From Nelumbo lutea (lineage: Eukaryota; Streptophyta; Magnoliopsida; Proteales; Nelumbonaceae), in NCBI GenBank assembly GCA_022828595.1, contig JAKGHH010000005.1, forward strand, positions 52,571,655-52,635,654: a stretch of 64,000 bases of DNA, in the 5' to 3' direction. This document shows, one piece after another, positions 53,801 through 64,000 of this stretch; within the stretch, counting starts at the first letter, position 1, and each line of letters starts with the position of its first letter. The position numbers and the translations under genes are program-made. The notes under the pieces were generated by a model, which saw only the letters and a program-made list of their open reading frames with translations, did no database searches and was not told the origin of the DNA.

Positions 53801-54885
53801 TCTGAGGTGTGTCTGAAGACACTGTCTTTTGAATGTTATTTGTTCCTATTCAATTTCACTGAGTTTGCTGTTGGGTTACAGACAAATCTGTTCCTACGAT
53901 ACAACAGAGCCTTAGGCGAGAAACTGCAACCAACAAAGTTGAAGAATCTCTGGAAAAACCTTCTGTGAGACTGTAGTAGACCGGACTGAGAGAAAGAGAG
54001 AGATAGTGAATTTCGAAAATGTATGTTTTTGGAGTCTGATTCATGCTCCTTAAATAATTTATGAAGAGGTATGAAGAAAAAGTAGGTGATGGTTCAGAGA
54101 AGACACCTTGAATAGTCACAACTTCAAACATTTTGATTGTTTAAATAGTAGTTAATAGTTAATGACTGATAACTTTGAATTGTACTTCTTGATCACACTC
54201 GATCGAATCGTGATCGTTGATCTCATCAACAATGATCAATGGTCAACAACGCACCAAAACCAAAGCCACCCTTTGCGAGCCATGCGGGTGTGAGCAAAGT
54301 GTGCGCACGCACGCGTGTGCACAATATCAAACCCCTATACTCTCCTCTACAATTTTTAAGGAGTGTAAATTAACTCCTATTAAAATACTGAAAACAAAGC
54401 TTATAATTTTCCAATGTTGGACAAGTTTAAAACTGAGTTTTGTAAAAGAAAAACTAATTTTTCAATGAAGTGTGTATGTGCAATTTTTCATGTAATTGAC
54501 CAATCATACCCATTGGATTTAATCTCTTATGAGATTAAAATCCAACAAATACAGAGATGGTGGAGCGGGTGGCGAAAGAGATTGGGATTTCTAAGTTTGT
54601 GAGGTTATGATCCATACTATGTGTTGTTTCAATTATTTATAACTAAGAGAGGATCCTTCTTCATCATTTTCTTACAATGCTGCTTCAATTATTTGTCAAT
54701 TCTTCACTATGAGCTTCTCCTGAAGGGCTGGCTGACCCAGCAAGAACTTCAAAAAGATGTTCTTGTACACCTGTAAATTCATTCTATGTGTATCAAATTC
54801 TGTAAATTTTTCAGTATGGAAAGAAATAAGTATTTCATACACCATATTTTTCTACAAAGAATTTTTATAATTTCCACTCATGAGT
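53801..54885. other. Intergenic between PPR relic and PsbP-domain gene
   Basis: No protein similarity was recognised. The last few hundred bases probably contain the 3' UTR of the minus-strand PsbP-domain gene. Confidence 0.4.
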
Positions 54886-56808
54886 TTAGACAACACGGAA
54901 GGATTCAGCAATCCGTTTCAAATCCTTATAATGCCTCTTCCACTGAAGACCTGCAAGAATACATATAAATAAAATATTTTCAGCACATTGCCATAACTAA
55001 TGGTTTTCATTTTCATGTGGAAAGAAATGTTGCAGAAGGATAAGCAATTATACCATTGGCAGTCACATTGAACAAGTACAGCCGATTGCCGGCGGCAGTT
55101 GCAGTGATGAGAGCATGAGGTGGCTCCAACTCATATTGGTAGTATGTCCTCCCGGAGTGCTCTGCTACTTCCATATTTAAAACTTTGCCTTCAACATTTT
55201 CCCCGATCACTTCTGGTCCAAATGCATTGATCACTTTTTCAGGTGGGCCAATTTGTTCAATTGTAGCATCTCCACCAAGGTCTGTACCAAAGACAGTCCC
55301 AAGAATATCATCAACACAAACTAGCAATGAATGGAACGAAGTTCTTGAAAAGATTAGTTGGAAAAATTAACTTGACCATGATCAAGCTGAACAGATTCTT
55401 CAAGCCCTTAACAAACTTGTTAACTATGCAAACCATGGAAGTACCTGAACAGGCATCTTTTAATTTTCAGCAAAAAAAAAAGGGAAAATCTTGAACTCAT
55501 TACCTGCAAATCTGAGAACAGGTGCAACAATGACGAACAAGCGCCCTTCCTGAGTGCTAGCAAATCTCAAATCAATTTCCGTGCCACCAAGATCTGCAAT
55601 TGAAACAGGAACCTGCAGTTCATAGCAGTTCGCTACATCAGAGACATCAAGCAAAATCTGTCTCTTCAGGAATTTAAAGGAGGATAACTCAGTCCAATCT
55701 AATGGTTTTGAGTATTAGTTCTAAAGATAAGTTTTGAGTCTTCTGTCCAATGAAGCAGTTAATTACCTCTTCCCAGTCTTTTGGGACCGAAAATGCATAT
55801 GGGATTATTGGACTCCATCCGACACCATGCCCTCCAGACTTTTCATCTGGTCTGCGATATGTCCTCCAACCTGTCTGAGCAATTTCATTCCATATGAAAA
55901 ATGGTCTAAAGCTTTGGAAAATAGAGGAAACAATGTCTTACAAAGAATAGAAAGAAAAAACACAAATGAATTATTTCTTGTAGCCTTTCATCAAGGCAAG
56001 TTTATGGCAGTAGCTTGGACTTGGATACAAAAAGGAGCAGATTTTCAATTCATATGGACAAGATACAAATTTCTGTACATGGTTCTTAGGTAGCTCGATT
56101 CCTTAGTTTTACTTAAATTATTTGGGTTAAAACTGAAAATCTGAAGACTGGAACTCTGTATTCGTGTTAATATTCATGGCGTAACAGGTGCTAATTTGAT
56201 AAAGAACACATTGAACTCCCTTTTTCTCTCCTCCCTTGTTTTTTATGTTCATTCCCTCAAATTGATTGGTATACTACAACTGCAGCTGCTGTTGGAATCA
56301 TTTTTTTTCCTTCTTTTTACATAACAACCAGAGATTAGCTTCTGTGACTTTTCTATCTATTTATCACAATATTCCATTTTGATATTAGATTCGGACAACC
56401 CAAGAAGAGAAAGAGATGAAATTAAAACAAAAAAAGGGAAGCAATTAACTTGAAAAACTAACCTTGTTCATCAGGCTCAGATAATCCAGGGATCCTTCCA
56501 GCAAGAAGGTTCTGTTTCACCACTGCTAATCCCTCTCTTGGAAAATCCAAAACTGCAGCCGAAACCAATGAGACCCCAGAAACCATAGCCCACCTTCTTG
56601 TCAGAAACCTGGACAGTTTATCAGTATCATCATCACCAAAGCCATTTTCTCTTGAACCTCTGGTAGCTTTTGTTGTTGAGTACCTTTTCTCTAGTGAAGA
56701 TTGAACAGAAACATGGTGAGACAGAATCTGTCTAGATTGTAGAAATTGGTAAGCCTGGTTGCGACTCCCCAAGGAAAACCAGCAGTTCATAAACAGGGTT
56801 GTGCCCAT
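54886..56808 (-). CDS. PPD6: Thylakoid-lumen PsbP-domain protein (PPD6-like)
   Basis: This is a predicted lumenal protein of the PsbP-like family, related to the photosystem II oxygen-evolving subunit PsbP; its precise role is not known from sequence. Exons on the minus strand are 56808-56463, 55870-55767, 55612-55504, 55281-55054 and 54950-54886. They sum to 852 nt (283 aa plus stop) with GT..AG introns and an exact frame. Residues 1-70 look like a stromal transit peptide. A twin-arginine signal follows, TRRWAMVSGVSLVSAAVL (about 70-87), with a likely lumenal cleavage near EGLA (95). The PsbP domain then runs from WRTYRRPDEKSGGHGVGWSP through LGGTEIDLRF, APVLRFAD, INAFGPEVIGENVEGKV and ITATAAGNRLYLFNVTANG to LQWKRHYKDLKRIAESFRVV at the C-terminus. 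The mature part as read has no cysteine. The symbol rests on remembered similarity to Arabidopsis At3g56650; a close PPD paralogue such as PPD5 is possible. Confidence 0.88.
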
Positions 56809-57279
56809 TTCTTAGAATCTATTTCTGCTGTACTAGAATTTTAGAGAATTCGATAACAGATACTACAGAAAAATTGGGTTTTCTATTTCGTTTTAGAAAA
56901 TCAAGAGCAGAAGTTAATGGCGAAGATGTAGCTCTGTCTCCAGGATGGTTTGGAATGGTGTAGGGTGTAGCCGTGTGGAATGGAGGTCCCGGAGGATGAT
57001 CTGTCGATGATGATTCTGTGTTTGGGGACGAGGTGCCCACTGCCTGTACTACAGATGAGATAGCAATCTAAGATATGAAACCTGACCACAAATTCTGACT
57101 GCAGCTATGGGCCCGGACTGTTCAATCCCGGCATGTGATCCACATATTTTTCTATTTCTCTTCGTGGGAAATGGTGACTCTCAGGTTTTATTAGTGAGCT
57201 GTAGAAAAAAGGTTTATTGGTGGCGCACAAGTTCACAACGATTTGGACCCTAATGTTCTTGGGCACACAAAACTTGTTT

Positions 57280-57300
57280 ACAATTGCCACGTGTCCTCTA
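57280..57300. promoter_or_regulatory. G-box upstream of the PsbP-domain gene
   Basis: TTGCCACGTGTCC holds a CACGTG core at 57288-57293, about 480 bp upstream of the start codon. Such motifs are bound by bZIP/bHLH factors and are common in light- or ABA-regulated plant promoters. Function here is inferred only from position. Confidence 0.4.
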
Positions 57301-58243
57301 TGAAATGGGAATGAGCTTTCTTCGGCTAATCATCTATAATATTTATGCGAATGGCGAGGTCCTGGCTTCTAGAATTTTTATTGGACAGTTTTAGCCCTAT
57401 ATTTTAAGAAGTGTCTAGAGGGTATACATGTAACTATAATTTGATAAGATGTTAAGACACTAATTGACAATTAAAGAATGAATATAGCTAGGTTTCGGTT
57501 TTGCCCCAGAAACAGTCAATTAATAAATATAACTGATCGTTACTTTCTTCTTTATAACTGATGTGATCAATTGAGACCGGTTGTTTAGCATATAAAGCCT
57601 ACGAAGAAACACTTAATTCCCCTTTGCAATACACACGGAACATAGTTTTTGAATTTTGGGTTTCCAAGTGCGTATTTGTATCAACTGGAAACACTAACAA
57701 GTAGATATTGAACAGTTTTGGATGCTCCGAGTCTAAGCCTTTCATAAACGATTGTGGAAATGGGTCATGGGGACAGTTGGTTTACTTATTCTCCTCAGAT
57801 GATCGACTCCTATAGTCGATGTGATGGAACAAGATACAAGTCATCCTCCTCTGAATTTCCATGAAATTGAATCGTCTAGCTTCGAGTTCGAGTTTTCAGA
57901 TGAAATTTCATGCATTACTGCAAACAATGAATTTTATAGGAAAGTTGGCTTCAACAAGAGGGGTTTGAAGGAAAAAGTAGTAAGAGGGGAAGAGAGGTAA
58001 CACTGAGTTGTTAACCCTTTTCATCATGGCTTGTTTGAGTAGTGATGGCCAATATTTTTAACTTGTCTTTGACTAGCCGATTAAACTGTTCAAACCGTCA
58101 TCTAATCAAGATTCAGAGTCCAGTTTGAGTAAAACCTGGAGAGAGGTTAAAAACAATTGATTTGATAAAAAACCGTCCAACCCAGACGGTTAGATAGTGG
58201 ACACATTCAACCCAGTACGGGTTGCATACTAATCATGTAAGCA
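57301..58243. other. Gene-free stretch
   Basis: No coding similarity or clear element ends were seen. Distal promoter sequence of the PsbP-domain gene may lie at its left edge. Confidence 0.4.
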
Positions 58244-59839
58244 AACTTTGGGAGGCCTAACTTTGCATTTGGATGTCCGATTATTGTGATTTTTTTTGGG
58301 TAACTTTTTAATACCCATGCATCCCAATGTTCCATATCGCATTATTTTTTGCCAAACCCCTTTTTTGTCTCAAATTACAATTTTTAGTATTTTTTATGAA
58401 TAAAAATTTAAAACTAAATAAAACATAAATTAGATATCCTATTTTTGTGCCATTTAGTCTTTCAGGAACACTTCGAGTTTCAAACATGCTTTATCTAACC
58501 TCTCAATTGACTTAGGGACAATTTTAGAATTTTACAAAAGTTAGAGCCTCATAAATCCAAAACCATAAGTATGTAGAGCCAAAAAGTACAAATCACAAGA
58601 CACCACGATCACTCGAATCCAACACTATTTACCCTTTGATCCTAAGACCCGAAGTTGGAACTGATTTTGATCGTTTGATTAGAGTCATTTTGATCATAAA
58701 CCTCATTTCATGCCAAATTAGAAATCTAAAACCATAGGTACGTAGATCCCATAAATTCAAATCCAACGACACAAAGATCACCATAATTTGACATTGTTTA
58801 CCCCTTCATCCTAAGACTCGAAGTCGAAATTGATTTTGATTGTCCAATCAGATCATTTTGATATTGAACCTCAATTCATGTTAAATAAAAAATCTGACAC
58901 CATAGGTACATAGAGCCTAAAAATCCCAAACCAACAACACCCAGATCACTGAAATCCAACACCATTTACCTCCATCTTACGACCTGAAGTTAGAGTCGAT
59001 TCCGATTGTCCGATTAGAGTCAGTTTTTTCCTAAACCTCATTTCATGTCAAATCAGAAATAAAAAATGATAGGTACATAGATCCCAAAAATCCAAATCCA
59101 ATGACACCAAGATCACCCGAATCTGATACTGTTTACCCCTTCATCCTAAGACTCGAAGCCAAAATTGATTCCAATCATCCGATTGGAGTCATTTTGATCT
59201 TGAACCTCATTTCATGTCAAATCATAAATCTAAGACCATAGGTACATGGAGCCCAAAAATACAAATCCAATGACACCAAGATCACCATAATCCAACACCA
59301 ATTATCCCTTCATCTTAAGACCCGAAGCCTTAACCGATTTCAATTACAATTATTCAGTAAGAGTTATTTTGGTCTTGAACTTCATTTCACATCAAATGAT
59401 AAATCTAAAACCATAGCTACGTAGTGTCCAAAAATTCAAAATTCGACACTGTTTATCCCTTTATCTTAAGACTTGAAGCCGAAATTGATTCTGGTCATCC
59501 CATCGGGATCATTTTGATCTTAAACCCCAGATCAGGATCATTAGATCTGGCATCTTAGGTATATAGAACCAAAAAATCCAAATCCAACAACACCCAGATC
59601 ATTGAAAACCAACACCCTTTACCTCATCGTCTTAAAACCCCAAGGATAGTCAATTCCAATCATTTGATCACAGTCATTTTTTGAACCTTAGTTTATGTCA
59701 AATCAGATATATATATATATATATATACCCAGATCATTGAAAACCAATGCCCTTTACCTCTTCATCTTAAGACCCCAAGGAGAGTCAATTCCAATCATTT
59801 GATCACAGTCATTTTCTGAACCTTAGTTTATGTCAAATC

Positions 59840-59850
<11 letters not shown>
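58244..59850. repeat. Tandem array of about 168-bp units (copy 1)
   Basis: After a leader (CTTTGGGAGGCCTAAC) come about eight diverged units. Anchors GATCAC(C/T) lie near 58607, 58777, 58943, 59111 and 59279, a spacing of 166-170 bp, with shorter units afterwards. Shared words are CTTCATCCTAAGACTCGAAG, TCATTTTGATCTTGAACCTC, TTTCATGTCAAAT and ACCATAGGTACATAGA. The last part (about 59595-59715 and 59726-59850) is a further near-identical duplication split by TA runs. No coding. Confidence 0.85.

Positions 59851-59929
<79 letters not shown>
59842..59929. repeat. (TA)44 microsatellite
   Basis: An uninterrupted AT/TA run of 88 bp, the longest in the window. Shorter TA runs in equivalent places of the repeat lie at about 59706-59727 and 63275-63293. 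Confidence 0.95.
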
Positions 59930-59932
<3 letters not shown>

Positions 59933-60055
59933 AGGTTGTGTTAAGCAAGCAATAGCTTGCCTCCATGTAGGTTGGTACATCAGCATTAGAAAAACTCCTT
60001 TTGTTAAGGGAAAAATGTGTGTGTACACCATTTTTCAATACTTTCTTTTATATAG

Positions 60056-60129
60056 TAGGCCCTGATCCAATTCCCTAGCGGGAATTTAAGGGTAGGCCCT
60101 GATCCAATTCCCTAGCGGGAATTTAAGGG
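60056..60129. repeat. Exact 37-bp tandem duplication
   Basis: The segment starting TAGGCCCTGATCCAATTCCC and ending GGAATTTAAGGG occurs twice in a row (60056-60092 and 60093-60129) without a mismatch. It lies in sequence absent from the second copy of the large duplication. Confidence 0.9.
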
Positions 60130-60381
60130 CCGGGTTTCCTCTTACACGTTCCGGAACAGGAAAGGTAAACAAGTATGGTTTCATTTTAGTTTTCAAGGGG
60201 GAGAGCCATACACTCATTAAAACACCCTTAGGTATACATAATGGGTACTTGCTCTAACAAATATGCAGGAAACATAAATTGGGTCACTCACTCACTGCGT
60301 CATAGGCCAACCACCATCGCCCACTACCCGAATATATATATATAAGTCAAAAAATGTTATTTTACGCATTCCTTTAATGTT

Positions 60382-61751
60382 TCTATACTATTATTAAAAG
60401 TGTGAATAATGGTGTGGAACTTTTTACTAGAATGCCCTTATTTTTTAATTTAATTTCTCTATAATTGTGAGGGTACAAAATGTAATTTGAACTACGCTAA
60501 ATTTCTTTTCATTCAATTACCTCTCATTAAATTGTATTATTAACTCCCATTCCTTTATTGAATCCTATATTTAAGATATTGTTTTCACAAAAAAAAAATA
60601 TAAATTTTATCAATTAGATCTACATCCAATGCTTTTAACGATATAAATACATGTTTTTTTAAATTTACACAAAAAATGGAACTATTTTTCCATCATGGTG
60701 GTGAGTAAGCAATTCAACCATCTAAGTAAAGTAGGCTAATCCATGATGTCATAATTAAATAAAAACTTTTAAAATATAGACAAATAACAAATGTAGAAAA
60801 ATTGGACACACACACGTGTGTGTATGTATATATATGTATGTATATATTATTCATATTGAAACAAAAATAAGTATGACAAATAATAATTATTTTTATTCAT
60901 GTTGGAAAGCAATCCAAAGGTAAAAATTATTTTTGTGGTGGTGAGTCAAAATTCAACATTTTTAATTAAATATGCCAACTTTTAATATCATAATTAAATA
61001 AAAATGGGAAAATATAAAAAGCACAAAAACATTATGTAATGATACAAAATTTTGTAAATAACATTTAGGCACCTATCTAATATTTTATATTAATCATATT
61101 AAAAAAACAAGTGTGATAAATAATAATTGCTTTATTGGTGTTGGAAATAAAATATAAAATTTAAAACCAACTTAAAAATGAAATTGTTTTCTTGGTGACA
61201 AGTTAACAATTCAACCTTTTGGATGATATGTGTCAATCATTGACTTCATAATTAAACAATAAAAATACAAAAAAAAAGATAAAAATACAAAAAATATATA
61301 AAAAAAAGAAACTCTATAGAAAAATATTTGGTCACATCTCTAATATTTTATATTAATCATATTAAAACTTAGATACAATAAAAAATAATTGTTTTTAACT
61401 TTTTATTGATGATATAAATCAAATGCAAAATTCAAAATTAATGAAAAAGTGAGATTGTTTTCCTATTTGATGGTAGATCCATATGGCATTTTAGGTCAAA
61501 TGTATCAACTTGTGAAGTTATAATAGATAATAAAGCTTTATTTTAAAAAGATAAAAACATAAAAGTATACAAAAAATATATAAATAATGTAAAAAAATCC
61601 AGGTATATTTCTATATTAATGACCTATAATAAGTGTGACAAATAAGAATAATTTTATAGACATAAAAATATAAAAAAATTGTAGAAAAATTTGGAATATA
61701 TTATCATCATTATAAAATTTGTCACGTGCAAAGCATGTACACAAGTACTAA
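60382..61751 (+). mobile_element. Helitron-like element, 1.37 kb
   Basis: The 5' end TCTATACTATTATTAAAAGT and the 3' end CACAAGTACTAA|T fit the TC...CTRR|T pattern. ACGTGCAAAGCATGT just before the 3' end can form a short hairpin. The base before the 5' TC is T rather than the usual A. The 3' end is homologous to that of the minus-strand Helitron at 2985-5860. The inside holds diverged repeats of about 240 bp around GATGTCATAATTAAATAAAA and GACAAATAATAATTATTTTT. No Rep/helicase. Confidence 0.6.
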
Positions 61752-61838
61752 TATAAAGAATATGTATGAATATTTGTTCCTACCATCCAACAAATAAGAT
61801 GATCCCACATCAAAGTTAGAGCAATACAACAAGGTTAG

Positions 61839-63275
61839 ACTTTGGGAGGCCTAACTTTGCATTTGGATGTCCAATTGTTGTGATTTTTTTATTTATTTAT
61901 TTTGGTAACTTTTTAATATCTATGCATCCCAATGTTCCATATCCCATTATTTTTGCCAAATCCCCTTTTTTGTCTCAAATTGCAAATTTTAATACTTTTT
62001 ATGAATAAAAATTTAAAACTAAATAAAACATAAATTAGACATTCTATTTTTGTGCCATTCAGTCTTCTAGGAACACTTCGAGTTTCAAGCATGCTTTATC
62101 TAACCTCTCAACTGACTTAGGGACATTCTTAGAATTTTACAAAAGTTAGAGCCTCATAAATCCAAGACCATAAGTACGTAGAGCCAAAAAATACAAATCA
62201 CAAGACACCACGATCACTCGAATCCAACACTATTTACCATTTGATCCTAAGACCCGAAGTTGGAACTGATTTTGATCGTTTGATTAGAGTCATTTTGATC
62301 CTAAACCTCATTTCATGTCAAATTAAAAATCTAAAACCAAAGGTACATAGATCCCATAAATCCAAATCCAACGACACAAAGATCACCATAATCTGACACT
62401 GTTTACCCCTTCATCCTACGACCCGAAGTTGAAATTGATTTTGATCATCCAATCAACATCATTTTGATATTGAACCTCAATTCATGTTAAATAAAAAATC
62501 TGACACTATAGGTACATAGAGCCTAAAAATCCCAAACCAACGACACCCAGATCACTGAAATCCAACACCATTTACCTCCATCTTATGACCTGAAACCAGA
62601 GTCGATTCTGATTGTTTAATTAGAGTCATTTTTATTCTAAACCTCATTTCACATCAAATCAGAAATAAAAACCATAGGTACATAGATCCAAAAAATCCAA
62701 ATCCAATGACACCAAGATCACCCGAATCCGATACTGTTTACCCCTTCATCCTAAGACTCGAAGCCAAAATCGATTCCAATCATCCGATTGGAGTCATTTT
62801 GAACTTGAACCTCATTTCATGTCAAATCATAAATCTAAGACCATAGGTACATGAAGCCCAAAAATACAAATCCAATGCCACCAAGATCACCATAATCCAA
62901 CACCAATTATCCCTTCATCTTAAGTCACAAAGCCTTAACCGATTTCAATTGTTCGGTAAGAGTTATTTTGATATTGAATTTCATTTCACATCAAATGATA
63001 AATTTAAAACCATAGCTACGTAGTGTCCAAAAAATCAAAATCTGACATTGTTTATCCCTTTGTCTTAAGACTTGAGCCGAAGCTGATTCCGGTCATCCGG
63101 TCGGGATCATTTTGATCCTAAACCCCAGATCGGGATCATCAGATCTGGCATCTTAGGTATATAGAGCCCAAAAATCCAAATCCAACAACACCCTGATCAC
63201 TGAAAACCAACGCCATTTACCTCTTCATCTTAAGATTTGAAGCAGAGTCGGTTCCAATCATTTGATCACAGTCAT
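61839..63275. repeat. Tandem array of about 168-bp units (copy 2)
   Basis: This repeats the 58244 array almost unit for unit, starting at the same leader ACTTTGGGAGGCCTAAC, with scattered substitutions. It lacks the extra 0.6 kb (final duplicated unit, long TA run, 37-bp duplication) present in copy 1. Confidence 0.85.
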
Positions 63276-63319
63276 ATATATATATATATATATAAGTAAA
63301 AAAAATGTTATTTTACATA

Positions 63320-64000
63320 TTCATTTAATGTTTTTATACTATTATTAAAAGTATTAATAATGGTGTGAAACTTTTTACTAGAATGCCCTTATTTTTTAAT
63401 TTAATTTCTCTCTAATTGTGAGGGTACAAAATATAATTTGAACTACACTAAATTTCTTCTCATTCAATTACCTCTCATTAAATTGTATTATTAACTCCCA
63501 TTCCTTTATTGAATCCTATATTTAAGATATTGTTTTCACAAAATAAAAATATAAATTTTATCAATTAGATCTACATCCAATGCTTTTAACAATATAAAAC
63601 ATGTTTTTTTAAATTTACACAAAAAATGGAACTATTTTTCCATCATGGTGGTGAGTAAGCAATTCAACCATCTAAGTAAAGTAGGCTAATCCATGATGTC
63701 ATAATTAAATAAAAACTTTTAAAATATAGACAAATAACAAATGTAGAAAAATTGGACACACACACGTGTGTGTATGTATATATATGTATGTATATATTAT
63801 TCATATTGAAACAAAAATAAGTATGACAAATAATAATTATTTTTATTCATGTTGGAAAGCAATCCAAAGGTAAAAATTATTTTTGTGGTGGTGAGTCAAA
63901 ATTCAACATTTTTAATTAAATATGCCAACTTTTAATATCATAATTAAATAAAAATGGGAAAATATAAAAAGCACAAAAACATTATGTAATGATGCAAAAT
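63320..64000 (+). mobile_element. Second Helitron-like copy, cut by the window end
   Basis: It follows array copy 2 exactly as the 60382 element follows copy 1, and aligns with it to the last base of the window (equivalent to about 61056 in the first copy). Identity is very high in 63640-64000. The 5' end has mutated to TTTATACTATTATTAAAAGT. Confidence 0.7.

Noticed and set aside
59828..60031. 67-codon frame with alternating Tyr-Ile
   Set aside because: It is simply the translated TA microsatellite.
58600..63270. CRISPR-like array of regularly spaced units
   Set aside because: Units are directly adjacent and diverged along their whole length; there are no short identical repeats with unique spacers, and the DNA is plant nuclear.

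Overview
The window is plant nuclear DNA, most likely from an angiosperm with a large, repeat-rich genome. The genes carry GT..AG introns, two of the three intact products look plastid-targeted, and most of the rest is retrotransposon and DNA-transposon debris of plant type (L1 with RNase H, RTE, Ty1/copia, hAT, PIF/Harbinger and Helitron). I cannot name the species. No bacterial, organellar, rRNA, tRNA or CRISPR feature was recognised.

Three gene models were rebuilt exon by exon and close exactly in frame. (1) An RWP-RK transcription factor on the minus strand (14136-16334, 6 exons, 364 aa). (2) FTSHI4 on the plus strand (17060-49404, 16 exons, 858 aa), a protease-dead FtsH-like AAA+ ATPase of the plastid envelope. 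It is only 2.6 kb of coding sequence spread over 32 kb, with introns up to 11 kb. (3) A Tat-targeted thylakoid-lumen PsbP-domain protein on the minus strand (54886-56808, 5 exons, 283 aa, PPD6-like). A fourth locus, at 52520-53800, is a decayed PPR gene interrupted by a small MITE. The RWP-RK gene and FTSHI4 are head to head across about 0.7 kb that contains three TGGGCY motifs and a G-box.

Layout: 0-6 kb holds a three-copy tandem repeat, an hAT-like element and a 2.9 kb minus-strand Helitron with recognisable termini. 6-13.2 kb holds a degenerate L1 LINE abutted by a gag-less copia element. 13.2-17 kb holds the RWP-RK gene and the shared promoter. 17-49.4 kb is FTSHI4. Its introns hold a Harbinger-type element with a provable insertion site, several RTE and L1 fragments, two hAT elements with 8-bp target duplications, a complete copia element nested inside an L1, an L1/copia chimera, a solo LTR and a 235-bp foldback. 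49.4-52.5 kb is intergenic with a SINE and a foldback. 52.5-57 kb holds the PPR relic and the PsbP-domain gene. 57-64 kb has no gene. It is a large tandem duplication, each copy an array of about 168-bp units followed by a Helitron, and the second copy runs off the window end.

Functionally, FTSHI4 (known from family work as part of the Ycf2-FtsHi inner-envelope import motor) and the PsbP-domain protein are both chloroplast proteins, but nothing in the sequence shows that they act together. I found no wholly new enzymatic system. The most unusual content is structural: transposon nesting inside a conserved essential-type gene, an R-U5 fragment of copia fused into an L1, a G+C-rich repeat carried by a Harbinger element, and the Helitron/array duplication.
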